Counted from the first letter of the stretch, positions 47,016-56,256 are shown. The stretch is 64,000 nucleotides of DNA from Clostridia bacterium (GCA_017537175.1 JAFYLH010000024.1:1-64000), one strand, 5' to 3'. Made by a program: numbers and translations. The notes: generated from the sequence alone by a model not told the origin.

Positions 47016-47822
47016 ATGATAGTAACTAATCCTTCGATATTCAACAAGGAGATAGATCACCTGCATCTGAATATTTCTGACCTGTGCTATGCACAGCTTG
47101 ATAAGGGAGATTCTTACTCTGACCCAAGGCCATTGTTTACAAGAGTTTACTGTATCAAAAAGGGTGAGGGCAAAATAGTCTACCGCGGCGGCGAAATGCC
47201 TATGACCGAGGGAAACATCTATATATTGCCAACAGGACTCCGAATGCGATATAAATGCAACACCCCTCTGGAAAAGCTGTATTTCCATATAAACCTGCTC
47301 CAAAGCAACAACAAGGATATGTTCACCACCATGAACACCCCTGTATGTATTCCCAACCGCAGTGAGGATATAGAGCAGGCTCTTTATCTCTTTAACAACA
47401 ACGATATGTATGCGGTTATGCGCCTTAAGGCCTGGCTGTGGGACATAATATCCATAGGAATGGAGATAGGCGGAACAGAGTTTACTCCCGTGCCAAAATA
47501 CTCTCCTTTGGTAGAGCAGACTATCGCCTACATCGACAGAAATCTCAAGTCTGCCCTGACGGTATCAAGCATTGCTGCTGACCTGTATACCTCACAGAGC
47601 CGTCTGCAAAAGGAGTTCCGTAAGGAAATGGGACAGCCCTTGGGAAAATATATCTCGGACAGGCTTTTCTTTGTGGCTGAGCAAAGACTGCGTACCACAG
47701 ACCTTGCCATAAAGGATATCTCCACCGAGCTTGGCTACTGCGATCCCTTTTATTTTACAAGATGCTTTACCCAAAGGTACGGTGTCTCGCCAAGTGAATA
47801 CAGAAAACAGTATAAAAATTAG
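47016..47822 (+). CDS. AraC-family transcriptional regulator
   Basis: The protein has 268 residues. The N-terminal cupin-like ligand domain (20-100: FTRVYCIKKGEGKIVYRGGE, GNIYILPTGLRMRY) is followed by two helix-turn-helix units (about 165-265): ALTVSSIAADLYTSQSRLQK and LAIKDISTELGYCDPFYFTR, then CFTQRYGVSPSEYRK. It is likely a regulator of carbohydrate genes. The target is unknown; the divergent nucleotidyltransferase and the convergent FGGY kinase operon are candidates. Confidence 0.93.
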   Translation: MIVTNPSIFNKEIDHLHLNISDLCYAQLDKGDSYSDPRPLFTRVYCIKKGEGKIVYRGGEMPMTEGNIYILPTGLRMRYKCNTPLEKLYFHINLLQSNNKDMFTTMNTPVCIPNRSEDIEQALYLFNNNDMYAVMRLKAWLWDIISIGMEIGGTEFTPVPKYSPLVEQTIAYIDRNLKSALTVSSIAADLYTSQSRLQKEFRKEMGQPLGKYISDRLFFVAEQRLRTTDLAIKDISTELGYCDPFYFTRCFTQRYGVSPSEYRKQYKN

Positions 47823-47851
47823 TGGGTGCATAATTGCACCCACTTGTTTTT
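47821..47851. terminator. Bidirectional terminator between the AraC gene and the surface-protein operon
   Basis: GTGGGTGCA-taat-TGCACCCAC followed by TTGTTTTT. Confidence 0.85.
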
Positions 47852-48578
47852 ACAACACGCCGTATACTACATATTTATAAAGCTCCACATAGCCTGTACG
47901 GTATTCCACGGCTATAGTGTAATACTCATAGTTCTGTGTGAATTTAAGAGTATAGCTTCCGCCCTCAAGTATTCTGCCTGTGTAGTTCACTATAGTTCCC
48001 GATGCCTTCATGGAAGCAACGCTGTCGTGAACTCCCTTGGCTATACGAAGAACCTTTGCGCCCTCAAGATTTGATACGGTAAGCTTGCCGTTACCGGGTG
48101 TAAATACAGGCTTGGTAACATTGATATTGACATTGTAACGAACATCGGCTCTGCCGTCGGTAAAGCGGATATATACCGTATGCATACCTGCATTACGGAA
48201 ATTGTAGCTGTAGCTTGTTCCGTTTATCTTGGCAGAGGTCAGACCGTAGATAAGGTTATTCTTGACCTCGCGGTATGTAGTCTGTGTGCCTGTGGAAAAG
48301 AATATATCCTTAACGTTATAGAGGTTATTAAGTGTGATTGTGCTGTTTACTATGCTGTATTTAACATCGGGAAGCTTGAGCACGGGGATCGTCATAACCT
48401 GCTCATATCCGCAAAGAGCGCAGATTCCGATCTGCTCACCCTCCTCGGTATATGTAGGCTCCTTTGTCACGGTGTACTTCATAAAATGATTGTCACCGCA
48501 GACATTTGCCGATACCGCAAGGGACAGCACCGATATAAGCATTATTGCAGTTATTGATAGGGATATTATTTTTTTCAT
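47850..48578 (-). CDS. Small secreted protein made of two KVIR modules
   Basis: The protein has 242 residues with a signal peptide at 1-24. A short Cys-pair segment (CALCGYEQVMTIP, residues 25-68) follows. Module 1 (about 75-158) has NVKDIFFSTGTQTTYREVK and MHTVYIRFTDGRADVRYNV. Module 2 (about 160-240) has GAKVLRIAKGVHDSVASMK and YTIAVEYRTGYVELY. It is the shortest member of the four-protein set in this window and useful for defining the module. There is no anchor. Its ATG overlaps the FGGY stop (TAATG), so it is translated from the same message as a sugar kinase. Confidence 0.78.
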   Translation of the reverse strand: MKKIISLSITAIMLISVLSLAVSANVCGDNHFMKYTVTKEPTYTEEGEQIGICALCGYEQVMTIPVLKLPDVKYSIVNSTITLNNLYNVKDIFFSTGTQTTYREVKNNLIYGLTSAKINGTSYSYNFRNAGMHTVYIRFTDGRADVRYNVNINVTKPVFTPGNGKLTVSNLEGAKVLRIAKGVHDSVASMKASGTIVNYTGRILEGGSYTLKFTQNYEYYTIAVEYRTGYVELYKYVVYGVL

Positions 48579-49918
48579 TATTCCTCTCCCAGATATTCTA
48601 TACAGGATTTGGCGTCCCCCATGGTTTCGGGTGAAGGATCAAGACAGTAGAAGGAATACATTGCCGCTCCCGTTGCCGCCTCCTCACCCTTTGCGGGAAG
48701 CTTGAGCTCCATTCCGAAAAGGCTTTTAAGATAGCTTTGAAGCACCTTGTTTTTCTGTACTCCGTTACCCGAGGCAACAAGGGTCCTTCGCTCCCCTGCA
48801 CCACAGAAGCGATACATATCGTAAAGCTCCTTTGCCATACCGTAGTCAACACCCAATATAAGCTGCTCGGGGGTAAAATTATCAGTGCCGATATTCATAA
48901 CCGAGCCGCGAAGATCGGCGTTTTCTCTTGTTCCCTTAAACAGAGTGGACACACAAAGGGGCTCCTTGCCCTCGTCATATGCTCTTTGGGCAATATCATC
49001 CATAATCCTATACTGCTTGTCCTCTATGCCAAGAGCCTTTGCATAAGCAGAAAAGAAGTTCTCAAGTAGCTCATAGGAATATCCACCGCAAAGACCGCAG
49101 CCGCAGACGATGTTTCTGCCACCGATATAGGGTCGCACCTCAAGGGGAGACTGTGCCGTATTGATATCGGTAATAACAGATACCTGAGAGCCTGTGCCGT
49201 AATTGACAAGCACAGAGCCGTCCTCGTCTCTTACAGAGCCGAAAACACTTGCCTGATTGTCACCTATTGCAGGGGCAAGTCTTGTTTTGCCGTATGCTCC
49301 TATCACTCTGTCCCCTGTTACCTCGGGGAGGGCTATGTCTATACCCAGCTTTGAAAGCGCATCGCTGTCAAAGCATTTGCCCTTAATATCAAAAAGTCCG
49401 AAGCTGGCGGCAACCGAGGGGTGTATCACAGGTCTTTTAAGGCCTGCTGTCTTCATAAGAACGAAGTCCATTATACTGCAAAATGTATATGCATCCTTTG
49501 GCACAAGACCCTTTTTCATATTATAATAGTGGGTCACAAGTCCGTAGCCTGCACTAAGGCTGTAGCCTGTGGCTACACGCATCTCCTCTGCATATTCCTC
49601 GCCCCGCTGATCCTGCCAGGTGTACAGGGGAGATACTGCGTTTCCCTCCTTGTCAAGGTAGAGTATGCCGTGCATCTGTCCCGTAAAGCCCATAGATATC
49701 ACACGGGGATATTTGTCATATATCTTTTTTATCAATGCCCGTACAAGCTGTAATATCTTCTTTGGATCCTGTATACGCTCATAGCTGTGTCCGGTTGGAA
49801 TATCCGAGGAGTTTTCGATATTAAAGCTGTCAAGCTGTTTTTCGCTGAGTATATCAAGCACCACCGCGGAAATGGTGGTGGTGCCTATATCTATTGCCGC
49901 ACAAATAAAATTTTCCAT
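48578..49918 (-). CDS. FGGY-family carbohydrate kinase, sedoheptulokinase-like
   Basis: The 446-residue protein has the actin-like fold: CAAIDIGTTTISAVVLDILS (phosphate 1), MGFTGQMHGILYLDKEG and PLYTWQDQRG, GDNQASVFGSVRDEDGSVLV with NYGTGSQVSV, and the adenine region VASGNGVQKNKVLQ. GQMHG and W-Q-D fit the sedoheptulokinase or xylulokinase branch. The likely reaction is ATP-dependent phosphorylation of a C5 to C7 ketose. It is coupled by TAATG overlaps both upstream (MntP) and downstream (surface protein). Confidence 0.85.
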   Translation of the reverse strand: MENFICAAIDIGTTTISAVVLDILSEKQLDSFNIENSSDIPTGHSYERIQDPKKILQLVRALIKKIYDKYPRVISMGFTGQMHGILYLDKEGNAVSPLYTWQDQRGEEYAEEMRVATGYSLSAGYGLVTHYYNMKKGLVPKDAYTFCSIMDFVLMKTAGLKRPVIHPSVAASFGLFDIKGKCFDSDALSKLGIDIALPEVTGDRVIGAYGKTRLAPAIGDNQASVFGSVRDEDGSVLVNYGTGSQVSVITDINTAQSPLEVRPYIGGRNIVCGCGLCGGYSYELLENFFSAYAKALGIEDKQYRIMDDIAQRAYDEGKEPLCVSTLFKGTRENADLRGSVMNIGTDNFTPEQLILGVDYGMAKELYDMYRFCGAGERRTLVASGNGVQKNKVLQSYLKSLFGMELKLPAKGEEAATGAAMYSFYCLDPSPETMGDAKSCIEYLGEE

Positions 49919-50502
49919 TACTTTAAGAAGCTTTCAATTAAGATTTTTAAACCGATAAATATAAGAATAACACCGCCCAGGATTCCTGCCTTACCCGCAA
50001 GCTTTGTACCTGCCTTACGGCCTATAACAAGACCTGCCATACAGATGACAAAGGTAACTGCCGCAATGATAAGTGAAGAAACAAGTGCCTCGATCACATT
50101 ATATTCGGGAATGGTAGTACCTACCGAAAGGGCATCAATAGAGGTGGCTATACCCTGTACGACCAAGGACCAGAAGCCTACTCCCGGCTTGTCCTCACAT
50201 TCGCACTTTGAGGTTATTCCCTCATAAAGCATCTTGCCTCCTATAAAGCCCAAAATCAGAAAGGCTGCCCAGGGAACATAGGGCTTAAGTACATCAAACC
50301 AGATGACAAGGTAATGTACCAAAAGCCATCCCAGCATAGGCATAAGTGCCTGAAAAAAGGCAAATGTACCTGCAATACCGCACATTTTGCGACGCTTCAT
50401 ACAGGGCTCGTTAAGTCCGTTTGCCAAGGATACCGAAAAGGCGTCCATTGCAAGACCTACGCCTGACAAAACACTCATATAGATCAGTGTAAATATTTCC
50501 AT
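49918..50502 (-). CDS. mntP: Manganese efflux pump, MntP family
   Basis: The 194-residue protein has six hydrophobic segments arranged as two similar halves. GLAMDAFSVSLANGL in half 1 and GIATSIDALSVGTTI in half 2 carry the paired Asp residues of the family. ATG at 50502 follows AGAGGTTATA; a longer frame begins inside the RluA gene and is not used. It exports Mn2+. It is second in an RluA-MntP-FGGY-surface protein operon, a combination without an obvious shared function. Confidence 0.9.
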   Translation of the reverse strand: MEIFTLIYMSVLSGVGLAMDAFSVSLANGLNEPCMKRRKMCGIAGTFAFFQALMPMLGWLLVHYLVIWFDVLKPYVPWAAFLILGFIGGKMLYEGITSKCECEDKPGVGFWSLVVQGIATSIDALSVGTTIPEYNVIEALVSSLIIAAVTFVICMAGLVIGRKAGTKLAGKAGILGGVILIFIGLKILIESFLK

Positions 50503-50515
50503 TATAACCTCTCTG

Positions 50516-51097
50516 TTACCACTCGGGAGTAGATTCAAAGCTTACACTCTCTCCCTTATAGGGGAAGGTCAGCTTGCAGGAATATAAAAGGGGTGCTTCT
50601 TCGTTATCTCTTGCACCGTATTTGTGATCTCCCACCAAGGGGAATTTGCGGGAGGCAAACTGTACCCTTATCTGGTGGCTTCTGCCTGTATGCAGACGGA
50701 TGCGCACAAGTGAGGTCTTGCCCTTGGAAAGCCGCTTGAACTCAAGTCTTGCCCTCTTGACACCGCGGCGCATACGGTCTACCACAAACACCTTGTTCTT
50801 GCGGGGATCCTTGTAGAGCAGATCCGCCCAGTCACCCTCTGCGGGGGGAGCACCGTGAACTACGGCAAGATATTCCTTTATCATCTCACCGTTCTGTATA
50901 CAAGCGGACAGCTCTGCTGCGGTCTGCTTGTTGCGGGCATACACCATAATACCGCCTACATTGAGGTCAAGACGGTGAACTGTAAATATCTCACCGCCAA
51001 GCTCTTCACGCAGAAGGTCGGGCACACCCTGCTCTGAATCAAGTCCCACAGGCTTGACACATACTATTATATTGTCATCATAAAAAACGATATCCAT
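50516..51097 (-). CDS. RluA-family pseudouridine synthase, catalytic domain only
   Basis: The protein has 193 residues. The catalytic Asp is in VHRLDLNVGGIMVYAR (about residue 43). YLAVVHGAPPAEG, RIRLHTGRSHQIRVQFA and FPLVGDHKYGA complete the fold. There is no S4 domain, so it is a short RluA or TruC-type enzyme for rRNA or tRNA uridines; the target site is unknown. It is first of a four-gene operon. Confidence 0.9.
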   Translation of the reverse strand: MDIVFYDDNIIVCVKPVGLDSEQGVPDLLREELGGEIFTVHRLDLNVGGIMVYARNKQTAAELSACIQNGEMIKEYLAVVHGAPPAEGDWADLLYKDPRKNKVFVVDRMRRGVKRARLEFKRLSKGKTSLVRIRLHTGRSHQIRVQFASRKFPLVGDHKYGARDNEEAPLLYSCKLTFPYKGESVSFESTPEW

Positions 51098-51117
51098 TGT
51101 TACCTCGTAAGAGTAAT

Positions 51118-52149
51118 TTATTTAGCTGCCTTTTTCTTTTTTGAAACTACAACACAGATTATTTTTATTATTATACCGACAAACGCAAGGAAAAGTCCGA
51201 GTAAAAGCAGTATTGCAGATAAGGGAGCATTTACCTCAAAGAGGTTTCCTATGACGGTTGCCAAAAATCCGTCCCCGAATACAGCCTGCCAAACAGGTGT
51301 CATCCACGCAGATATAAATCCGGGTATCGCCACAACACCTCCCATAACTGTAAGGTCGAGCCCTGCAGTCAATGAACCCTGCCAAGGACTGTTGATAAGC
51401 ATAAGCAACAAAATGAAGAGGCTTACAAGCACCAACACAATAACAGTAATATAGGAAAGAGCCGGTGAAGCGACAGAAAGCATGATGTTATCGTCTATCT
51501 CTATGAACAGACATTCTTCATCAAAAAGCGAATTTGTTATATAGCTGATAGTAGCCATCTCCAGACTTATACCGAATGTATCGCAAAAGGCATCACGGTT
51601 AGTAAAAATAAGATCTGAAATTTCCGTCTTGTCTATTTCCACCTCAACATCACCCTTAATTACTCCGTCAAAGAGCTCTGCTGCCTTTTGAGCAACAAAG
51701 GGCTTTACTCCTGCTGAATCTACATAATAGTCAAGCTTACGGTCTGTGACTATTACCCCGCATCTTGACATATAGTCATAAAAATTATCCAGCAGATCTC
51801 TGCTGCCGCCGCAAGCAAAGATCACCGCTTCACTTGCTCTGACACCGTCAATAAGCTTTTCTATATTCTTTTCTTTAAATGTATTTCTTACATTTAGAAT
51901 ACCCACCGCCAAGGAAGAGGTCAGCAAAAAGCTGAGCATTAAGATAACGGTCAGTATTACGGTAAGCACAGGCGGCTTTCCGCGTCTTTTTTTAGCTTTT
52001 GGGACACCTTTAGACCGATACACGGCCTTAGGATCAGGCTGAGGCTCGGCTACCTTATCCGAAGCAGCTTCCTTTACCCCAACACATTTGGAACATATTC
52101 CGGTAGCGGGGTCTAAGGGTGAACCGCATTTTCCGCAAAACTTTGCCAT
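51118..52149 (-). CDS. Zinc-ribbon membrane protein of unknown function
   Basis: The protein has 343 residues: an N-terminal zinc ribbon (AKFCGKCGSPLDPATGICSK with the final C), a basic linker, helix 1 (about 60-85), an extracytoplasmic domain (about 90-225), and three hydrophobic segments in the last 110 residues ending VVSKKKKAAK. ATG at 52149 starts the ribbon directly. I do not recognise the family. It is monocistronic, with its own promoter, downstream of the SPFH operon terminator. Confidence 0.6.
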   Translation of the reverse strand: MAKFCGKCGSPLDPATGICSKCVGVKEAASDKVAEPQPDPKAVYRSKGVPKAKKRRGKPPVLTVILTVILMLSFLLTSSLAVGILNVRNTFKEKNIEKLIDGVRASEAVIFACGGSRDLLDNFYDYMSRCGVIVTDRKLDYYVDSAGVKPFVAQKAAELFDGVIKGDVEVEIDKTEISDLIFTNRDAFCDTFGISLEMATISYITNSLFDEECLFIEIDDNIMLSVASPALSYITVIVLVLVSLFILLLMLINSPWQGSLTAGLDLTVMGGVVAIPGFISAWMTPVWQAVFGDGFLATVIGNLFEVNAPLSAILLLLGLFLAFVGIIIKIICVVVSKKKKAAK

Positions 52150-52189
52150 AGTATTTACCCTCTTCTCAAATATAGTAATCACAAGCTAC

Positions 52190-52218
52190 ATTATATACCT
52201 TTTGTCATAAAAATACAA
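52190..52218 (-). promoter_or_regulatory. Promoter of the zinc-ribbon membrane protein
   Basis: On the minus strand, TTGTAT (52213-52218), 17-nt spacer, TATAAT (52190-52195). The -35 box sits in the tail of the preceding terminator. Confidence 0.68.
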
Positions 52219-52243
52219 GAGGGCAGACAAAAGTCTGTCCTCT
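52214..52243 (-). terminator. Terminator of the SPFH/zinc-ribbon operon
   Basis: On the minus strand, AGAGGACAGAC-tttt-GTCTGCCCTCT with TTGTATTTTT. Confidence 0.82.
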
Positions 52244-52248
52244 TCACT

Positions 52249-52665
52249 TTAATTCTTACCTGAAGGTGCAGGCGGCTTTGCCTTTTTGACAGCAGTAACC
52301 CTTTTGTAAAGAAAAATATCTCTGGAATGGGTAACCTTAAAGCTTCCCTTTTTGAGATAGTCAGAGGCTGTGTCCTTTTTTCTGACACTTTTAAGCTGAC
52401 CCTTCATTATAGAGGTTGCAATGAAAGAAACTATCAAGCCTACCACCAAGGATATAAGGAGGCTTGTAACCACATTAAAGCCTGCCTCGTCTCCTTCTCC
52501 GTCGTCAAGGACATCTCCGATGTCTTGAGAAAGCCCGTCAGCCTCCTGCGGGGTAATTATTGCAGATTTGTCCGTCGGTACTGCTATTCCCTCTGCCGAA
52601 AGAGGGATCATACACAGGTTAAATATGAGAAGAAGTGTTAATAGAGTAAATATTATTTTTTTCAT
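52249..52665 (-). CDS. TPM-family-like protein lacking the TPM domain
   Basis: The protein has 138 residues: a signal peptide (1-24), about 45 residues of acidic linker, a transmembrane helix (about 66-86), then IMKGQLKSVRKKDTASDYLK, GSFKVTHSRDIFLYKRV and a Pro/Lys tail. The part after the linker matches the C-terminal tail of TPM-domain (TLP18.3-type) proteins that are encoded next to zinc-ribbon and SPFH genes in Clostridia. The TPM domain of about 150 residues, normally between signal peptide and helix, is absent. The frame is clean, so it may be a functional shortened form. Confidence 0.68.
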   Translation of the reverse strand: MKKIIFTLLTLLLIFNLCMIPLSAEGIAVPTDKSAIITPQEADGLSQDIGDVLDDGEGDEAGFNVVTSLLISLVVGLIVSFIATSIMKGQLKSVRKKDTASDYLKKGSFKVTHSRDIFLYKRVTAVKKAKPPAPSGKN

Positions 52666-52676
52666 ATTCTACCTCC

Positions 52677-53762
52677 TCACAGCAAACTGATAATAAAGGA
52701 AGCAGCAAAGCTGACAGCCGTAACTGCTGCCGCTATACCAACAAACCATCTTGTATATGCCTTTTTGTCAAGAGGCAGGTCGCCTACCATCTTTCCTGTC
52801 TGAGCGTTCATGGCAAAGGTATATTTTTTGCCGTTCCATTTTGTATTGAGTATCCATACCGGCATAAGAGCATATCTTGCTCTGCCGTTATTAAAGCGCA
52901 CCGAGGAGTGCTCGGTGGTCACGGTAGCATATCCGTTGACCGTTGAACGGAAAGCATCCTCCGTGCTCTGCTTTATTCGCTGGTTTGCACGGTCAATGCT
53001 CTGCTCTGCCGTTACATCATACTTATCCGCAAGATAGCCTGCAAGATAAGCGGTCTGAAAATCAACACCCTCCCTGAGATCAAAGGGCTCGATGGATTCC
53101 ATAAGGTCATCCTCCATCTTGGTAGAGCCGTCAACCGGTACATTCTCAAAGCCTACGCTGCCGCTACGGCTGACCGAATAGTGCGATGTCTCGGTATAGT
53201 TATACTGACTGTCGCTCCAGCACCTTACCTTTGTAGCTCTGTATCTTACATCGGCATCGGTATCGGTATCAAAAAGCCAAAAGGGTACATAGATGCCCTT
53301 GAGCTCCTCTATATGATTTTCGTCCTTAAAGATCTTAGGCAAAAGCCTTTTTCCCTTATAATGCTCAAGCAATGCTTTTTTTGCATCCTTTTTGTCCTTT
53401 TTAAAGGGAATGACAAGATCGGGGCGGAGCTCACCCGAAAGCTGCCCCTTAAGTACAACAGCATTGTCACAGAAGGGACAAAGGGTTGCCGCCATGTTTT
53501 CGTCTCCTACTATCTCGCCGCCGCAGGAGCTGCAGACATATACCCTCAGGCCATCGGTCTCACCGGGTCTCCAGCTTTCAGCTGCGTCGGTGTCCCAGCT
53601 CATACTGTCATCCTGCTGGGTCTTAAGCTCATTGTCATAGGATGCAAGAGACTCCATCTCAAACTCGGAATCACAGAAGGGACATTTCATCTTCTGCACA
53701 TCGGAGTCAAAGCCTATGGCTCCGCCGCAGCAGGGACACTTGTATTCCTGTAATACTGACAT
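52677..53762 (-). CDS. Zinc-ribbon (TFIIB-type) protein with C-terminal membrane helix
   Basis: The protein has 361 residues. Two zinc ribbons open the protein (KCPCCGGAIGFD...CPFCDSEFEME and YVCSSCGGEIVGDENMAATL...CPFCDN). A conserved domain follows (PDLVIPFKKDKKDAKKALLE, GIYVPFWLFDTDTDADVRY, MPVWILNTKWNGKKYTFAMN, GKMVGDLPLDK), then one helix at the end. This family regularly sits with TPM and SPFH genes. It is often mislabelled as PriA-like, but no helicase is present. Function unknown. Third gene of the operon. Confidence 0.8.
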   Translation of the reverse strand: MSVLQEYKCPCCGGAIGFDSDVQKMKCPFCDSEFEMESLASYDNELKTQQDDSMSWDTDAAESWRPGETDGLRVYVCSSCGGEIVGDENMAATLCPFCDNAVVLKGQLSGELRPDLVIPFKKDKKDAKKALLEHYKGKRLLPKIFKDENHIEELKGIYVPFWLFDTDTDADVRYRATKVRCWSDSQYNYTETSHYSVSRSGSVGFENVPVDGSTKMEDDLMESIEPFDLREGVDFQTAYLAGYLADKYDVTAEQSIDRANQRIKQSTEDAFRSTVNGYATVTTEHSSVRFNNGRARYALMPVWILNTKWNGKKYTFAMNAQTGKMVGDLPLDKKAYTRWFVGIAAAVTAVSFAASFIISLL

Positions 53763-53779
53763 AATTTCTACTCCTTATC

Positions 53780-54796
53780 TTATCCGTAAGTGCGTTCCAG
53801 CATTAAGGATATAGGCTCATCGCAACGAGCCGCACCGTTAACAAAATCCTGTGACAGATAGATATATCTGTGATCTGTAGAAATAAGCAGACAGAAGCTG
53901 CGTTCTTTCTCTGTATCGGGGTAAAGCTTAAGCTTACATACGCCATCCTCGGTTACAGTCTTCCAGGCAGACTCGATATAACCGTCATTCCATTGGATAG
54001 AAACAAAAGCTGTGCCAAAGCTGATATCATATCTTGCCATACTGCCATCACTAAGCATATATTCGGTACTCCAGGAGCTGTCCGCAACATCAACCGTCTC
54101 GGGCTGCTTCCATTCATAGTTCTGAAAATCCGCATATTCACGAACCAGCATCTCGCTGTAGGGAGAAAAGTCATATATACTGCCGTCAGAATACTGTGTT
54201 ACATAAGACAGATCGTCAAGCACAAAACAGTATGTAAGAATATCACCGTTGCTGTCAACTATGTTTATCTGTGTATCAGAGGGAAAGCCTGTGTTATTTG
54301 CAAAAACAAGCAGGGGATCACCATTGTCGGAGCGGTAGAGCACCTCGGTGACCTCGCCGTTTTCGTCCACATGATTTACGGATACCGATGCGTTTGAGTC
54401 ACAGGGTACCACAAGATATAATTCTCCGTACCGTTCACCGATAATATGAGAGTCGTCTATGGTGCTGATAAAGGGCAGATCACCGTAAAAAACGGGAAGC
54501 AGCTCCTGTACCCATTCCTGGGTGTTTACCGACTCCATAGAGTCTGTTGCACCAATATAAGCCACCGCCAGCATAGCGGGGGTATCGATCATTGCCTGCC
54601 GTATGCTTACAAGAGAAGCGGCAGGGTCATCCTCACCGGTTACAGGCTCTGTATCTTCAGGCTCGGCATCCCCGGTATCAACTATGTCTATCACTTCGTT
54701 TGTTTCTGCAGGTGCTTCGGTATTACACTTTCCGCATCCCCAAAGAAGCGAAAGACATAGGATAATACAAAGTGAAGCCGATATAATTCTTTTCAT
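53780..54796 (-). CDS. Secreted lipoprotein of unknown function in the SPFH operon
   Basis: The protein has 338 residues with lipobox WGCGKC at about 20. An acidic Thr/Glu/Asp linker (30-60) precedes a mixed beta-rich domain with many Tyr/Asp/Ser. I see no known catalytic motif. It starts 1 bp after the SPFH stop; a Met 7 codons earlier, inside the SPFH gene, is an alternative. It is an insertion relative to the usual SPFH-zinc ribbon-TPM order. Confidence 0.6.
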   Translation of the reverse strand: MKRIISASLCIILCLSLLWGCGKCNTEAPAETNEVIDIVDTGDAEPEDTEPVTGEDDPAASLVSIRQAMIDTPAMLAVAYIGATDSMESVNTQEWVQELLPVFYGDLPFISTIDDSHIIGERYGELYLVVPCDSNASVSVNHVDENGEVTEVLYRSDNGDPLLVFANNTGFPSDTQINIVDSNGDILTYCFVLDDLSYVTQYSDGSIYDFSPYSEMLVREYADFQNYEWKQPETVDVADSSWSTEYMLSDGSMARYDISFGTAFVSIQWNDGYIESAWKTVTEDGVCKLKLYPDTEKERSFCLLISTDHRYIYLSQDFVNGAARCDEPISLMLERTYG

Positions 54797-54797
54797 A

Positions 54798-56141
54798 TTA
54801 TTTAATATCCTTTTCATCAAATATATCTCCGCATTCGGGACAGAACTTGGGAGGATTGTGGGGATCGGCAGGCTCCCAGCCACATTTGTCACAGCGATAG
54901 AGGGGAGCACTCTCAGGCTTCTTCTGTCCGCATTCCTGACAGAACTTACCCAGATTTACCGCACCGCAGGCGCACTTCCAACCTTCAATTTCCGGCTTCT
55001 TTGCACCGCATTCGGTACAGAATTTGCCTGTAGCCACAGCACCGCAGGTACACTTCCAGCCGTTCTGTGCAGGGGCTGCCTGCTGAGGCGGGGGTGTCTG
55101 CTGAGGCTGAGCCGCCATCTGCTGCTGGCCCATATTAAAGAAGCTCTGAGCCGCATTAAAGCCGCCGCCCATGGCGTTACCTGCCATACCCATACCGATA
55201 AAGCCGTTCATAGCGCCCGACTCGTTGGATGCGGCTTTTTCCATCGCATTTGCTGTTGCATCGGTCATACGGCCTGCCATCATAAATGCATTGCCGCCCA
55301 AGGTAGCCGCATCCTCCATCTGATTGATCTTCTCCATATCCTCGGGAGTAAGAGTGATGGGATTGATAGCAACGCTTTCTACACTGATACCGCGTCTGTC
55401 TGTCCAATCGAACTTAAGCGCCTCGTTAAGAGCCGCCTTAAGCTCATTTGTATGAGCGGGGATCTCGGCAGGATGAAGCGAAAGCGCCGAAAGCTGAGCA
55501 AAAGCAGGCTGAAGCGCGGAAACAAACTCGGTCTTGAGCTGGCTGTCAAGCTGTTCTCTGGTATATTCATCACTTACATTACCTGCTACCTTGGTGTAGA
55601 AGAGCATAGGGTCTGTAAGTCTGTAGGAATAGATACCGTTACAACGAATCTGTACGGTTCTTGACATACCGATCTCCTTGTTCACTACCTTGAACATAAA
55701 GGGGTTAGCGGTACCGAACTTGTTATCCATTATCTCAAGAAGATTGAAATAATAAACTCTCTGATCCTTGCCTGTGTCTCCACCGTAGGTAAAACGCTTA
55801 CCTATGGTCTTGAAGGTCTGTATTATAGACTCTCCCAGCTTGCCCGCAAAGATAGAGGGCTCGGTGGAGCTGTCGTATGTATACTCACCCGGCTCTGCGC
55901 AGAACTCGACTACCTTGCCCTGCTCAACGATCATCATACACTGACCGTCTGCAACCGCAATGCCTGAGCCGTTGGAGATAATATTGCTCTCCCCCTTGGT
56001 GTTGGAGGAACGGCCTGAGGTTCTTTTCTTGCCCTTGACCATAAGGATATCATTATCCATTGCGTCACAGTAGAAAAACTCCTTCCACTGATCTGCCAAT
56101 ACGCCGCCTACGGCGCCTATACCTGCTTTAATAAGTCCCAT
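54798..56141 (-). CDS. SPFH-domain protein with C-terminal zinc ribbons (YdjI-like)
   Basis: The protein has 447 residues. The SPFH/virion-core-like domain covers about 25-310: GVLADQWKEFFYCDAMDNDI, VVEFCAEPGEYTYDSSTEPS, GISVESVAINPITLTPEDME. A Gly/Met/Gln/Pro-rich linker (about 330-375) follows, then three zinc ribbons: GWKCTCGAVATGKFCTECGA, GWKCACGAVNLGKFCQECGQ and YRCDKCGWEPA with CPECGD. It is probably a membrane-associated scaffold; YdjI of Bacillus acts with PspA-like proteins. It is first of a four-gene operon with promoter at 56181-56209. Confidence 0.85.
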   Translation of the reverse strand: MGLIKAGIGAVGGVLADQWKEFFYCDAMDNDILMVKGKKRTSGRSSNTKGESNIISNGSGIAVADGQCMMIVEQGKVVEFCAEPGEYTYDSSTEPSIFAGKLGESIIQTFKTIGKRFTYGGDTGKDQRVYYFNLLEIMDNKFGTANPFMFKVVNKEIGMSRTVQIRCNGIYSYRLTDPMLFYTKVAGNVSDEYTREQLDSQLKTEFVSALQPAFAQLSALSLHPAEIPAHTNELKAALNEALKFDWTDRRGISVESVAINPITLTPEDMEKINQMEDAATLGGNAFMMAGRMTDATANAMEKAASNESGAMNGFIGMGMAGNAMGGGFNAAQSFFNMGQQQMAAQPQQTPPPQQAAPAQNGWKCTCGAVATGKFCTECGAKKPEIEGWKCACGAVNLGKFCQECGQKKPESAPLYRCDKCGWEPADPHNPPKFCPECGDIFDEKDIK

Positions 56142-56180
56142 AACGAAACTCCTTTCAATTCATATAGTATTTATGACTAT

Positions 56181-56209
56181 ATTTTAATATTATTTTGTTA
56201 TATTGTCAA
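56181..56209 (-). promoter_or_regulatory. Promoter of the SPFH operon
   Basis: On the minus strand, TTGACA (56204-56209), 17-nt spacer, TAAAAT (56181-56186). A CAATAAAGC/GCTTTATTG hairpin (about 56208-56240) just upstream may stop transcription from 56257-57708. Confidence 0.72.
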
Positions 56210-56256
56210 TAAAGCCCTGACACATATCGAGCTTTATTGTATATTTTTAACAGTTA

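Noticed and set aside
52677..53762. PriA-like helicase label for the zinc-ribbon protein
   Set aside because: Only the ribbon cysteines are shared. No Walker motifs or helicase domain are present.
54603..55664. Plus-strand open frame opposite the SPFH gene
   Set aside because: It is an antisense shadow. The minus-strand gene has SPFH and zinc-ribbon motifs.
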